64,000 nucleotides of DNA from a virus. A model generated the notes under the pieces. That model worked only from the letters and a program-made list of their open reading frames with translations, was not told where the DNA came from and did no database searches. Made by a program: the position numbers and the translations under genes. Of this stretch, positions 36,815 to 44,333 are shown one piece after another; position 1 is the stretch's first letter, and every line of letters starts with the position of its first letter. The stretch is from IMG/VR virus record IMGVR_UViG_3300012920_000023, positions 49,464-113,463 of that record; one strand, written 5' to 3'.

Positions 36815-37033
36815 ATGAAAGAGCAAAAACCCTTTAAAGTACTCGTCAAAGATATGGATTCTCATCATGGCGTCGAGTTCAAAATCAAAGAGAAAGGCGT
36901 GCCAAGCGTGGACGCCAAAATCTACCGAGCAATTGAGCAAATCAAACTGCAACGTAAGGAAGCCAATATGTTTGAAGTCCGTATTACTGCATGTAACGGA
37001 GGCCATGAAGATTACCAACTAGTCTCGCCCTAA
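36815..37033 (+). CDS. Small early-type hypothetical protein
   Basis: 72 residues from MKEQKPFKVLVKD. An in-frame ATG at 36755 lies inside the promoter spacer and is rejected as the start. Basic N-terminal half, then FEVRITACNGGHEDYQL. No family recognised. It is followed by a strong terminator hairpin. Confidence 0.65.
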   Translation: MKEQKPFKVLVKDMDSHHGVEFKIKEKGVPSVDAKIYRAIEQIKLQRKEANMFEVRITACNGGHEDYQLVSP

Positions 37034-37099
37034 AAACAGGGGCTAGGTCGGGCAGGGTAAGACCTTAGCCCTCGACCTCAACCAAGACACCCGGAAAGC

Positions 37100-37126
37100 C
37101 CCCTCGTCAATCGAGGGGCGTTTTAT
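37100..37126 (+). terminator. Rho-independent terminator
   Basis: CCCCTCG (37100-37106), loop TCAAT, CGAGGGG (37112-37118), then CGTTTTAT. This is the clearest intrinsic terminator in the window. A weaker inverted repeat, GGGCTA...TAGCCC, lies just upstream at about 37040-37071. Confidence 0.85.
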
Positions 37127-37138
37127 CGAAATAAAAAT

Positions 37139-37163
37139 GCACCATTATGATCAATAAAGGTGC
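37139..37163 (+). repeat. GCACC/GGTGC stem-loop element
   Basis: GCACC (37139-37143) and GGTGC (37159-37163), AT-rich loop, upstream of the promoter at 37207. Confidence 0.62.
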
Positions 37164-37206
37164 TCTTAAGTACCTGTAATCAAATGAAAATAATTGTTTC
37201 TTTTAC

Positions 37207-37276
37207 TTGACTAACAGTGTCCCTTAGTGTATAACTGTATACATCATTAACCGCTAATCAGTCAAAGGGATTGAAA
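37207..37276 (+). promoter_or_regulatory. Promoter and leader of the 37277 gene
   Basis: TTGACT at 37207-37212, 17-bp spacer, TATAAC at 37230-37235. A weak SD hairpin pairs AATC (37256-37259) with GATT (37269-37272) around AAAGG. Confidence 0.7.
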
Positions 37277-37738
37277 ATGATTGAACAACTAAACGACTTA
37301 TTTAATAAGATTCAAGGCCGGCTCGTCGAAGCCTTTGACCTAGTAGCCGACGAGGCTCTAGGGTTAACTTTACTCATGATGGTTAACCGAAAAAAGGCTT
37401 TAAGCCGGAACGGGTTGACCGCAGAGTGGCGTAAGGATGACGCACGCCGAATGGCACAACATTTCTATTGGCTCGCTAAGACTTACGAGCGTATAGGTGA
37501 GGATGGGCGAGCGATCTGCTTCAAACGAGCGTCAAGCGTCATTTATAAGGCGATCAGAAAAAATGAGGGCTTCACCGGTAAGGACTTTTTAACTCATGAG
37601 CATGTCGGAAAAAAGGTGAGACTTGAAGCGTACCAAGTATGGCTTAAGGATGGGTACACAGAGAGAGTACAAGGATTAATCGACGGTGGTATGATCGACC
37701 CCGATTATCCGGCTCCAATGACAACTTGGGAGGGATAA
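37277..37738 (+). CDS. Hypothetical helical protein
   Basis: 153 residues from MIEQLNDLFNKIQGR, mostly helical and basic (RKDDARRMAQHFYWLAKTYERIG; GRAICFKRASSVIYKAI), with a tetratricopeptide-like feel. No family recognised. The ATG is six bases after AAAGGGA. The downstream sequence repeats GGGCTAGGTCGGGCAGGG, also found at about 37040. Confidence 0.62.
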   Translation: MIEQLNDLFNKIQGRLVEAFDLVADEALGLTLLMMVNRKKALSRNGLTAEWRKDDARRMAQHFYWLAKTYERIGEDGRAICFKRASSVIYKAIRKNEGFTGKDFLTHEHVGKKVRLEAYQVWLKDGYTERVQGLIDGGMIDPDYPAPMTTWEG

Positions 37739-37810
37739 GGGCTAGGTCGGGCAGGGATAGGATGAATGACTTTGACTAAATGACTTTGATATTTTGGCCA
37801 TTGAGGGTTA

Positions 37811-37838
37811 TGGTGCTTAAACCTTTTTAGTTGCACCA
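37811..37838 (-). repeat. Inverted-order stem-loop element
   Basis: TGGTGC (37811-37816) pairs with GCACCA (37833-37838), with arm order opposite to the other elements; it may be a copy in reverse orientation. No TTGACT promoter follows. Confidence 0.5.
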
Positions 37839-37850
37839 AGGATGGTTAGA

Positions 37851-38222
37851 ATGAAAGACATTCTCAAGAAGATTATTTTGCTGATTATCGCTGTTGTCGT
37901 TATTTATTCAGTAGCGTTTCAAGAGCGTCGGGTTTATCCGGTAGATGAATGTTACCGAGTGATTTGGGGCGACCTTAACAGAATGAGAGAGTTAGGGCTT
38001 GAAGACTTATCTGCGATGGATGTGTATGAATACTGCCGTGAGGTCATTATCAATGCCGACCCTATAGTTCACCCTCAAGGTGACGCAAACACTCCTAGAC
38101 GCTTCATTATGGGTGAGCCGGTGATAGAGGTTGTGGGCGGTGAAGAGAGCCACAACCTAGACATCAATCAAGACTCTGAACATGAGTTACTTGATACGCC
38201 TCCGATACTAGAGTCTCCATGA
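37851..38222 (+). CDS. Single-pass membrane protein
   Basis: 123 residues from MKDILKKIILLIIAVVVIYSVAF: a basic start and one strong transmembrane helix (about 6-24), then a soluble acidic domain. An ATG three codons upstream is possible, but its SD is too close. Two Cys in the soluble domain (DECYRVI, YEYCREV). No family recognised. The 3' end overlaps the convergent gene. Confidence 0.62.
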   Translation: MKDILKKIILLIIAVVVIYSVAFQERRVYPVDECYRVIWGDLNRMRELGLEDLSAMDVYEYCREVIINADPIVHPQGDANTPRRFIMGEPVIEVVGGEESHNLDINQDSEHELLDTPPILESP

Positions 38223-38583
38223 GTTCTTGATAATCGACTGTGTCGTATATCACGCCGTCTTTGATCGTGAACACATGCTCCGGCATGACTACTATCCACA
38301 CACCCTCTTGGAGTCTCCACGCTCTTCGCTTTAACCTCAAACGACGGCGAAAGTCTGCACGTTTTAGTTTATAACCGGGTACAGGCTGTCTGTTCCAACT
38401 TGCCCCATGAAGCCAAGCGAGATCAGTACCCTCGCCGGGTTTTCGACCCTGCCGGGCTAGAAACTCAAAGGCTTCCTCATACCCCATACCAAAGGCTATC
38501 TCGCACGCTCTAACACCGCAGTCGTTTTCATCCCGGGAGTGTGGGAGTTCAGAGTACCCTAAGTCTTTAAGAATTACTCTCAT
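38164..38583 (-). CDS. Papain-fold cysteine peptidase-like protein
   Basis: 139 residues starting MRVILKDLGYSEL. Cys in NDCGVRACEIAFG starts a helix, and WIVVMPEHVFTIKDGVIYDT supplies a candidate His and Asp, in the Cys-His-Asp order of papain-like/C39-like folds often found in phages. The ATG at 38583 is preferred because ACGAAG lies upstream and overlap with the previous gene is small. The substrate, if any, is unknown. It is encoded with the probable regulator upstream. Confidence 0.6.
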   Translation of the reverse strand: MRVILKDLGYSELPHSRDENDCGVRACEIAFGMGYEEAFEFLARQGRKPGEGTDLAWLHGASWNRQPVPGYKLKRADFRRRLRLKRRAWRLQEGVWIVVMPEHVFTIKDGVIYDTVDYQELMETLVSEAYQVTHVQSLD

Positions 38584-39322
38584 CTTCGTCCGGGAATAGG
38601 GTATCAAGTGTCTCACTGCCATATACAACTTCATTGCCGGTCATGTCAAAAGCGACAACTTTGAATCCAATAACCTGTTCAATGCGGTCAAGGTATTCAT
38701 TAAGTGTATTAAGCCCGGAGTTTTGGCTTAAGTATTCTGTGCAGATGAGGTCAAGGGCATGACCCTCTTTTTCTGTTCCTGCTAAAGTCATGGCTTTCGC
38801 CAACGCAGTTGAAACATTAGTCATCTGATCTTCAAACAGGGCAAAGTTCTTACGCTTAGGTTTCTCCAAAATTGATGGAGCGTCAGTTTCCATCGACTCC
38901 GACTTGGCTTCTTTTACGGCGGTGGTCAGTTCTCTTAGCGATGAACTTTCTGCCACATCTCGCCATTCCTCTGCATTGGACTCGTCAACGACTCCAACCA
39001 ATTCTCGGGCTTTAGTCCAACCCAACTCTTTAACCCATGCTTGAACACTTTCGCTCTGATCACCAAACCACCCGGCAATAGCGACGAGATATTGGGCTTT
39101 GCGTCGTTGCATTGAGAGTTCGTTATCAACATAGTCCGGGAATGAAGTGTAGCCCCAATCTTCATAAGCGTTTTCATTCCAAACATTAAACAGAGCGGTA
39201 GCAAGACGCCAATAGGCACCCTCTACATTATTCTTTGCTTCGATGACCTCAAGACGTAAGTCATCATGTACGCTCGGCGGTAAGACCTCAATGGTCGCCA
39301 AACTTGTTTCATTTGATCGCAT
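38567..39322 (-). CDS. Probable DNA-binding regulator
   Basis: 251 residues from MRSNETSLATIEV; the ATG at 39322 is six bases after GGAG. The middle (YWRLATALFNVWNENAYEDWGYTSFPDYVDNELSMQRRKAQYLV...LGWTKARELVGVV) has the helical layout of phage regulators and ParB-like helix-turn-helix proteins that detect growth state, but I cannot name the family. The upstream region holds two palindromes (39348-39364 and 39419-39430), consistent with autoregulation. Acidic C-terminus. Confidence 0.6.
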   Translation of the reverse strand: MRSNETSLATIEVLPPSVHDDLRLEVIEAKNNVEGAYWRLATALFNVWNENAYEDWGYTSFPDYVDNELSMQRRKAQYLVAIAGWFGDQSESVQAWVKELGWTKARELVGVVDESNAEEWRDVAESSSLRELTTAVKEAKSESMETDAPSILEKPKRKNFALFEDQMTNVSTALAKAMTLAGTEKEGHALDLICTEYLSQNSGLNTLNEYLDRIEQVIGFKVVAFDMTGNEVVYGSETLDTLFPDEDESNS

Positions 39323-39347
39323 TAGCATCTCCGATATTCAACTTAAA

Positions 39348-39364
39348 ATGTTCACTGTGAACAT
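39348..39364. promoter_or_regulatory. Operator-like palindrome ATGTTCACTGTGAACAT
   Basis: A 17-bp perfect palindrome with an odd centre (arms ATGTTCAC/GTGAACAT), about 25 bp upstream of the start of the minus-strand regulator gene and downstream of a reverse TTGACA at about 39389-39394. Confidence 0.6.
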
Positions 39365-39418
39365 ATAACGGATGATGATTGTCACACGCTAGGTTCAATG
39401 TCAAGTCGAAAAGATTGT

Positions 39419-39430
39419 GCACACGAGTGC
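39419..39430. promoter_or_regulatory. GCACACGAGTGC palindromic element (intergenic)
   Basis: One of seven GCACWCGWGTGC matches, in the divergent region between the regulator gene and the gene at 39545; flanked to give TGCACACGAGTGCA. Confidence 0.55.
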
Positions 39431-39477
39431 ATGATGTGGCCGGCAGATTATCTTCTCAGAAATACTTTCTTTTTTAC

Positions 39478-39544
39478 TTGACTATACAGGTGGGTGCTGA
39501 TATGTTAAGTCCATCATTCATTACAGACGTTTAAGGAGAACGAC
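39478..39544 (+). promoter_or_regulatory. Promoter and SD-hairpin leader of the 39545 gene
   Basis: TTGACT at 39478-39483, 17-bp spacer, TATGTT at 39501-39506. Hairpin: CGTTT (39528-39532), loop AAGGA, GAACG (39538-39542). Confidence 0.75.
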
Positions 39545-39937
39545 ATGAGCGATAGCACTTTTATTAAACTACTCAAGGCGATCAGAATGCCGACTATTGA
39601 TGGCAGTGATCTCTCAAACCAAAATCATGCGATACGTCATATCGCACAGGCGTTCCTAATACATCTCAAGAGTGAAGATGTGGAAGAGATGATCAAGGAC
39701 ATTAAAGAGGTTTATCCGGATATCGTTACTCATGTGACGGTCTATAATGCAGGGAGCACTCTTAGTAAACCGTTCATGACCGGCTCCGAGAGAGATTGGC
39801 TTGCCACGGCCATGACATGCATATTGAGTGGGTGGGAGGTTCCTACAGGGTGTAACAATAAAGATAAAGAAAATAATGTAGAAGAGGAAAGTGATGTTGA
39901 TGGCTTTATGGGCGATTCCCGTATAGGTCGGTGGTAA
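39545..39937 (+). CDS. Early-type hypothetical protein
   Basis: 130 residues, helical N-terminal half (FIKLLKAIRMPTIDG, HLKSEDVEEMIKDIKEVYPDIV) and an acidic C-terminal part. No family recognised. Own promoter cassette, diverging from the regulator gene. Confidence 0.63.
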   Translation: MSDSTFIKLLKAIRMPTIDGSDLSNQNHAIRHIAQAFLIHLKSEDVEEMIKDIKEVYPDIVTHVTVYNAGSTLSKPFMTGSERDWLATAMTCILSGWEVPTGCNNKDKENNVEEESDVDGFMGDSRIGRW

Positions 39938-39982
39938 TCGCCACGGCTAACTTGCATATCTGAGGATATAGTGTAGCCTTTT

Positions 39983-40000
39983 GGTAAAATTACTTTTACC
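39983..40000. promoter_or_regulatory. Hairpin palindrome GGTAAAATTACTTTTACC
   Basis: Arms GGTAAAA/TTTTACC with loop TTAC, 22 bp upstream of the TTG start of the RuvC-like gene. No T-run follows, so an operator or leader hairpin is more likely than a terminator. Confidence 0.5.
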
Positions 40001-40022
40001 GTTTACTTGCCGGGAGGTTACT

Positions 40023-40511
40023 TTGATATATATAGGCTTAGACCTAAGTTTGACCGCATCCGGCATGGTAGCCGTCGAGGATGGCGATGTTATAAAATCC
40101 AAGACATTTGGGTACGGGCTTAAACGGAAAAGCAGTGGAGAAAGAAAAATAAAGCGACTCCTGCATATCGCTTCCGAAGTTTGCTCGTTTATACAGGAGC
40201 ACGTTAAGGGCAAAGATCAAGGTGGCATCAAAGTTGTGATTGAGGGCTATGCGTATTCTGCCCGGGGATCGCAGAATGATCTAGCAGAACTCCAAGGTGC
40301 GATTAAAACACAGATTTACCTTATGTTTAAGATTGTGCCGGTGATCATGCCTGCGTCAAAGGCTAGAAAAAATGTCTTTGGACGTGGCCGGATCAGAAAA
40401 GATGAGATTCTCCTTGAACTTACTGAGCAGGGGCATCCGTTTACCGACCATAATCAAGCCGATGCTTTTGTGGTAGCAAGGGCACAGTATAACCTTGATA
40501 TCTGTTCTTAG
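40023..40511 (+). CDS. RuvC-like Holliday-junction resolvase / RNase H-fold nuclease
   Basis: 162 residues with a TTG start at 40023, placed by GGGAGG six bases upstream and by the fold beginning IYIGLDLSLTASG. Catalytic acids of the RuvC fold are visible: Asp in GLDLS, Glu in VVIEGYA, and the Asp pair in DHNQADAFVVA. Such enzymes cut four-way junctions during recombination or packaging. It heads a cluster with an SNase-like gene and two tag-bearing genes. Confidence 0.8.
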   Translation: MIYIGLDLSLTASGMVAVEDGDVIKSKTFGYGLKRKSSGERKIKRLLHIASEVCSFIQEHVKGKDQGGIKVVIEGYAYSARGSQNDLAELQGAIKTQIYLMFKIVPVIMPASKARKNVFGRGRIRKDEILLELTEQGHPFTDHNQADAFVVARAQYNLDICS

Positions 40512-40520
40512 GAGTAAAGC

Positions 40521-40877
40521 ATGAGAGAACATCTCTATCACTATAAAGCCCGGGTGGTTTCCGTTTATGATGGAGACACAGTCACGGTCTTGATTGACTT
40601 AGGTCTAAACATATTTGCTAAACGTAAGGTGCGACTCATCGGGATAAACACCCCGGAGATACGCACCCGGGATGCCGATGAAAAGAAGCGTGGCTTAGAA
40701 GCAAGAGACTATCTTAGGGAACGAGTTCTTGAGAAAGAAATCATCATACACACAGTGGGCAAGGGGAAGTATGGGAGATGGCTTGGAGAGATATGGACAC
40801 TTGACGATTATGGCGATACAATACTTGAAAGTGTAAACGACGAACTTATTCGCACCGGGCATGCTCAAAAGTATTAA
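40521..40877 (+). CDS. Staphylococcal nuclease-like protein
   Basis: 118 residues. The SNase fold is clear: VVSVYDGDTVTVLIDLG (metal Asp), VRLIGINTPE (Arg and Glu of the active site) and KYGRWLGEIW (second Arg). No signal peptide, so it should act in the cytoplasm. Ten bases downstream of the RuvC-like gene. Confidence 0.85.
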   Translation: MREHLYHYKARVVSVYDGDTVTVLIDLGLNIFAKRKVRLIGINTPEIRTRDADEKKRGLEARDYLRERVLEKEIIIHTVGKGKYGRWLGEIWTLDDYGDTILESVNDELIRTGHAQKY

Positions 40878-40889
40878 AAGGATCAAGCG

Positions 40890-41597
40890 ATGTATCTAAA
40901 TGAAGCGATAACGATATTAGATGGGTTAATGTATGAGTCAGACCTAGATCGGTTAAAGGCTTTACGCCGGATAAAGCGTGTCAGCAAAGCACCAACTGAT
41001 AGGCTTATTGCTCTCTTGAAGAAAAAGGCGGAGAGAGATAGTGCACGCAAACCCAAGTTTATTGGTCAAATCGGCTATTTGAAGTTAGCGTGGTCTTTTG
41101 ATGGGAAGAAAGACACTTATATTCACTACACCACAAGAGAAAACGCTAAAAAGATACTCAAAACCAATATGCTTGACAGCAAGAACAGCGATAACCCTAT
41201 GTTTCGTGAGTCGAATTTTGCCATATCTATGACTTTTGGGGGCAACCATCCGGGTGTTCAACGTGGCACTGTCTGCGGTCTTAGGAATGCAAGAGAGTGC
41301 GACATTGTGGCTATCGTGTTCAAAAGCGATGTGCAACCGAAAGTTGGTTATCAAGATGAAGTTATATTCCGTGGCCGGACTAGGATAAAAAGCCCGGTGA
41401 TGTATGACATAACAAGCCCAAAGTTTAAGTCAATCATATCTAAACTAAATGGCATGCCGGGAGTTACTCAAGACCATGTGGACTCAATGGTGTTCTATAC
41501 GGCGAAAGACATTGAGTCTGCTAAAAAGGAAGCGGAGAACTTTGTCCAAGATCCGGATGATGCTGATATGGATTGGCAGGGCTTCGATAATCAATGA
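40890..41597 (+). CDS. Possible ADP-ribosyltransferase-like protein with MxLxEAIxI tag
   Basis: 235 residues. The N-terminus MYLNEAITILDGLMYESD matches the tag on the products of 33196 and 41713. A basic helical linker follows, then from about residue 70 a domain starting DTYIHYTTRENAKKILKT with later ECDIVAIVFKSDVQPKVGYQDEVIFRGRTR. An early H-Y-T strand-helix, a middle F.SNFAISMTFGG strand and a late DEV(I/L)F strand resemble the ADP-ribosyltransferase/RNA 2'-phosphotransferase fold. This is a pattern judgement, not a proven match. It might be a head-packaged effector. Confidence 0.5.
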   Translation: MYLNEAITILDGLMYESDLDRLKALRRIKRVSKAPTDRLIALLKKKAERDSARKPKFIGQIGYLKLAWSFDGKKDTYIHYTTRENAKKILKTNMLDSKNSDNPMFRESNFAISMTFGGNHPGVQRGTVCGLRNARECDIVAIVFKSDVQPKVGYQDEVIFRGRTRIKSPVMYDITSPKFKSIISKLNGMPGVTQDHVDSMVFYTAKDIESAKKEAENFVQDPDDADMDWQGFDNQ

Positions 41598-41607
41598 TTT
41601 GGTACTT

Positions 41608-41712
41608 TTGGCATCTTTAATCTTATGGTGTTATAGTGCCCCCGTGATTTCTGATAAAATAACTGTATTCGGCATCCCCGGAGCATCAACTTAAGAGTAT
41701 TGGAGTATAACT
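41608..41712 (+). promoter_or_regulatory. Possible promoter and leader of the 41713 gene
   Basis: TTGGCA at 41608-41613, 18-bp spacer, TATAGT at 41632-41637, then a 75-nt leader with GGAG before the ATG. Confidence 0.5.
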
Positions 41713-42102
41713 ATGTTGTTACAAGAAGCGATTTTAATTGTGCAGAGTCTGAGTGAAGCACGTCGATTCAGAAAAGGCGATCCGATTAATAACGAACTAA
41801 AGGACGCCCTTAAGTCTCTGCGTAAGCACTCAGAGGTAATATATGACCTAAACCGGGCACGACAGAGTGGCCGTTTAGACAACTATAAACTCAGTGCCAA
41901 AGAGAAGTTAAGGCTAATGTCTATTGCGGATGCAGTTGAGACTATGGGTAAAAATGGTATTAGTTCCGCTAGAATGATAAGGTCTACTGCATTAAAGGGA
42001 ATGAAGAGTGGCAAGATCTCAAGTGCTTCCGTATTACTCATCTCTAATCTCTTGAACCGCCTAGATATGGGAGATTTCGGAGACGAGTTCTCTAGCCTAT
42101 AA
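41713..42102 (+). CDS. Hypothetical protein with MxLxEAIxI N-terminal tag
   Basis: 129 residues, MLLQEAILIVQSLSEARRFRKGD... The first 12 residues match the tag at 33196 and 40890, and LSEARR resembles the end of T4 capsid-targeting peptides. The rest is helical and basic (LKDALKSLRKHSEVIYDLNRARQSG, KLSAKEKLRLMSIADAVETMG), as in internal head proteins. No family recognised. Its stop abuts a palindrome shared with the convergent nuclease gene. Confidence 0.6.
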   Translation: MLLQEAILIVQSLSEARRFRKGDPINNELKDALKSLRKHSEVIYDLNRARQSGRLDNYKLSAKEKLRLMSIADAVETMGKNGISSARMIRSTALKGMKSGKISSASVLLISNLLNRLDMGDFGDEFSSL

Positions 42103-42114
42103 GCACTCGAGTGC
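42103..42114. promoter_or_regulatory. GCACTCGAGTGC palindrome between convergent stops
   Basis: A perfect 12-bp palindrome fills nearly the whole 14-bp gap between the stop at 42100-42102 and the reverse stop at 42117-42119. It matches GCACWCGWGTGC. Confidence 0.55.
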
Positions 42115-42116
42115 AG

Positions 42117-43022
42117 TTAAGATTTCTTTGATCTCGACTTTCGTGGAAAGCAGTAGTCTCTAACTTTGCAATCTTTCGCCCGGTAGGATGACTTTTTAGG
42201 GCATGAGTCGATCCGGTCATAAAGAGGTACTTCTAAGCCGAGATCAGAAGCGGTGGCACAGTCCTTAAGCATACCTTGAATAAGTTTGATTTGAGCGTCA
42301 TCTCGCTCAACGATATGCTCACAGATCCCCTCCGGGAATAGCATATTCAAGTCTTTATTAATGTAAACAATCCGGGCTCTCTCTAGCCCGGTGAGCCACA
42401 TATAAGCCTGTACTTGAATGACATGCTCTCCTTTCGGTCTACCGCCGAGAGCAGGATCAACATTATCATACCCACGGCTTGAGATCGTTTTCAGTTCAAG
42501 GGCTTCAATGTCATCTTCACCCCATACTAGGACTCCGTCCATGTGGCCGGTGAGCCTATACTCTTGATTTACAAACTCTAACTCTTCATAGACCCAATCG
42601 TCGCCGTCCGGCTTAGGTATCCACTTATGGCTTAATGAATACTCACTCAGTTTAGATCCTTTAGCCAATGTCGAAGCCGAGTGTGATCTTGATGATGTTC
42701 CTCTCTTCCACCACCCTTGAAAAACATCGCCAAGTGTAGGCAGGTAATCCTCTTGAAATTGAGTGTGGATTGCAGTGCCCGACCCAAATATCCATCTAAG
42801 TTTTGAGTCAACTTCAATAGCGAGGTTAACATTATGTTCTTTTCCGAGTTGGAGGGATCTTGGGCATAGCCTATACAGACCGCTTGATCTAAACCACATA
42901 TTCTCATGGGGAGTTTGATCTCTTCTCACCTCCGGCATTGATTCCCAAAGAGCCTCTTGCAAACGCCGGCTTTGAGGTACTGCCTTGGGTTTCATTACAT
43001 CATTGAGGATACTGCCTAACAT
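42117..43022 (-). CDS. Cas4/RecB-like PD-(D/E)XK exonuclease
   Basis: 301 residues. The RecB-type nuclease motifs are visible: His in GTAIHTQFQE, Asp in GHMDGVLVWG, Glu-x-Lys in EALELKTIS, and a QVQAYMW motif. One Cys near the N-terminus (YRLCPRSL) and three near the C-terminus (DSCPKK, AKDCKVRDYC) suggest a Cas4-like Fe-S cluster. It likely processes DNA ends in recombination. The stop lies next to the GCACTCGAGTGC palindrome. Confidence 0.82.
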   Translation of the reverse strand: MLGSILNDVMKPKAVPQSRRLQEALWESMPEVRRDQTPHENMWFRSSGLYRLCPRSLQLGKEHNVNLAIEVDSKLRWIFGSGTAIHTQFQEDYLPTLGDVFQGWWKRGTSSRSHSASTLAKGSKLSEYSLSHKWIPKPDGDDWVYEELEFVNQEYRLTGHMDGVLVWGEDDIEALELKTISSRGYDNVDPALGGRPKGEHVIQVQAYMWLTGLERARIVYINKDLNMLFPEGICEHIVERDDAQIKLIQGMLKDCATASDLGLEVPLYDRIDSCPKKSSYRAKDCKVRDYCFPRKSRSKKS

Positions 43023-43025
43023 GGG

Positions 43026-43370
43026 TTATCCTTGTGGTGTGAGTGAGTAGTCGATTGAGATTCTTGTGATCTTGAAGTCCCCATTTTTAAACGACTGCCA
43101 AAAACCCTCACCGTAAAGGTTTACGAGGTTTGCTTTGACCCCATTCAGTGACTTAAAACCATGACCCTCAAGGAGTTTAGGATTGCTTTCAAAGTCCGAT
43201 AAGGTGATTGGTCTGACAGACTTAATAACGGCCTTAGCGATTACTCGGGTTTTAGATCCCTCATGGCATGAAAGTTCATGCGTACTCATGATGTCCGGGG
43301 CTTTCATACGAAGTAAATGAGAAAGCCTTGAATCTAGGATTCGTCCGGCTTCAATGTTAGTAATGATCAT
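43026..43370 (-). CDS. Hypothetical protein, possibly ASCH/PUA-like
   Basis: 114 residues. ITLSDFESNPKLLEGHGF and the IKSVRPITL / ITRISIDYSL strands resemble ASCH (PUA-fold) domains that bind RNA or nucleosides, but the match is loose. It is encoded just upstream of the Cas4-like gene in the same operon, with a promoter at 43407-43435. Confidence 0.5.
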   Translation of the reverse strand: MIITNIEAGRILDSRLSHLLRMKAPDIMSTHELSCHEGSKTRVIAKAVIKSVRPITLSDFESNPKLLEGHGFKSLNGVKANLVNLYGEGFWQSFKNGDFKITRISIDYSLTPQG

Positions 43371-43406
43371 ATCTTTTCTCCTTGATATGAGGTTGATAAT
43401 AAACTC

Positions 43407-43435
43407 AAGTTAAGTGCATACATACTGAAAGTCAA
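43407..43435 (-). promoter_or_regulatory. Reverse promoter for the 43370-42117 operon
   Basis: On the minus strand, TTGACT (43435-43430), 17-bp spacer, TAACTT (43412-43407), preceded by a T-rich tract; the same design as the early cassettes. Confidence 0.65.
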
Positions 43436-43482
43436 ATAAAAAAGAAAAAAATAAGTTGCAACTTAAAGCACCTTAAGTCCGG

Positions 43483-43547
43483 TTGATTGAAGTTCAAGGT
43501 GTCTATATGCTATTGTAACGACACACACTTAAGGCAAGGATATTATT
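43483..43547 (+). promoter_or_regulatory. Promoter of the 43548 gene
   Basis: TTGATT at 43483-43488, 17-bp spacer, TATGCT at 43506-43511; the leader has AAGGCAAGGA before the ATG. Confidence 0.5.
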
Positions 43548-44333
43548 ATGGCACAATCGTTACCGGTGGCAATAGACCCACAACTAATAGGCTCGGGAGC
43601 GGTTGCAGGAATATATTCAACCTATGCTCTAGCAAAACGTCCTAATCTACCAACCATGTCGATCATGGGAGTTTCGACTGAGGATGGAACGATTGTTCTA
43701 CCGGAGACTGCGTTTCAGTATTGGCCGGAGACGATTCAAGACACTATGGAGATAGGTTGGGAGTTTACTGCTCTCCCGGCAACATCTCATCCGTTGGCTC
43801 ATTGGACACAAAACGGTGGTCGCACTATTAGTTTTGAAGTCACGTTCGCCCGAGATATGCAGTATGACCCTAAAGCGTCGTTTTTAGCACCTCTTATCAA
43901 GGCCGATCCGGACACTGAGGGAGTCAAAGAATACAATGGCAACCCGGACTATATGATAAAATACCTGCGTGCGTTCGCACACCCGGAGACAATGCTTGAT
44001 GGTACGGTTTTGTCTCCACCTATCTGTTACGTTCATCTACAGGGATCTAGTATAGGTGCTGACGGATCAGATGCCTTTGCCGGAGTAATGATAAGTTGTG
44101 ATGTGACTTACAAACGTTTTGGGGTTGATGGAGACGGCAAACAGGGATATACACGACTTGCCTCTGTGTCTCTATCGTTCAAAGAGGTCATCCAAAACCC
44201 AACAACTCCGGGCGAGTATAAATACCACAGTATGGACACGCTCTTTGCAGATGGAGCAATGGCCGTTGCTAGAAATGTAGAAGCAAATACTTCTCTTAGA
44301 CAACCAATGAAACCGCCTTTTCCCACTCCCTAG
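43548..44333 (+). CDS. Tail-tube/baseplate-type structural protein
   Basis: 261 residues. TISFEVTFARDM, YMIKYLRAFAHPE, PPICYVHLQGS and VMISCDVTYKRFG...LASVSLSFKEVIQ are typical of gp48/gp54-type tail-tube initiators or related baseplate proteins, beta-rich with a LysM-like feel. It is a lone tail-type gene far from the main tail operon, flanked by reverse genes, and has its own promoter. The functional call is moderate. Confidence 0.6.
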   Translation: MAQSLPVAIDPQLIGSGAVAGIYSTYALAKRPNLPTMSIMGVSTEDGTIVLPETAFQYWPETIQDTMEIGWEFTALPATSHPLAHWTQNGGRTISFEVTFARDMQYDPKASFLAPLIKADPDTEGVKEYNGNPDYMIKYLRAFAHPETMLDGTVLSPPICYVHLQGSSIGADGSDAFAGVMISCDVTYKRFGVDGDGKQGYTRLASVSLSFKEVIQNPTTPGEYKYHSMDTLFADGAMAVARNVEANTSLRQPMKPPFPTP

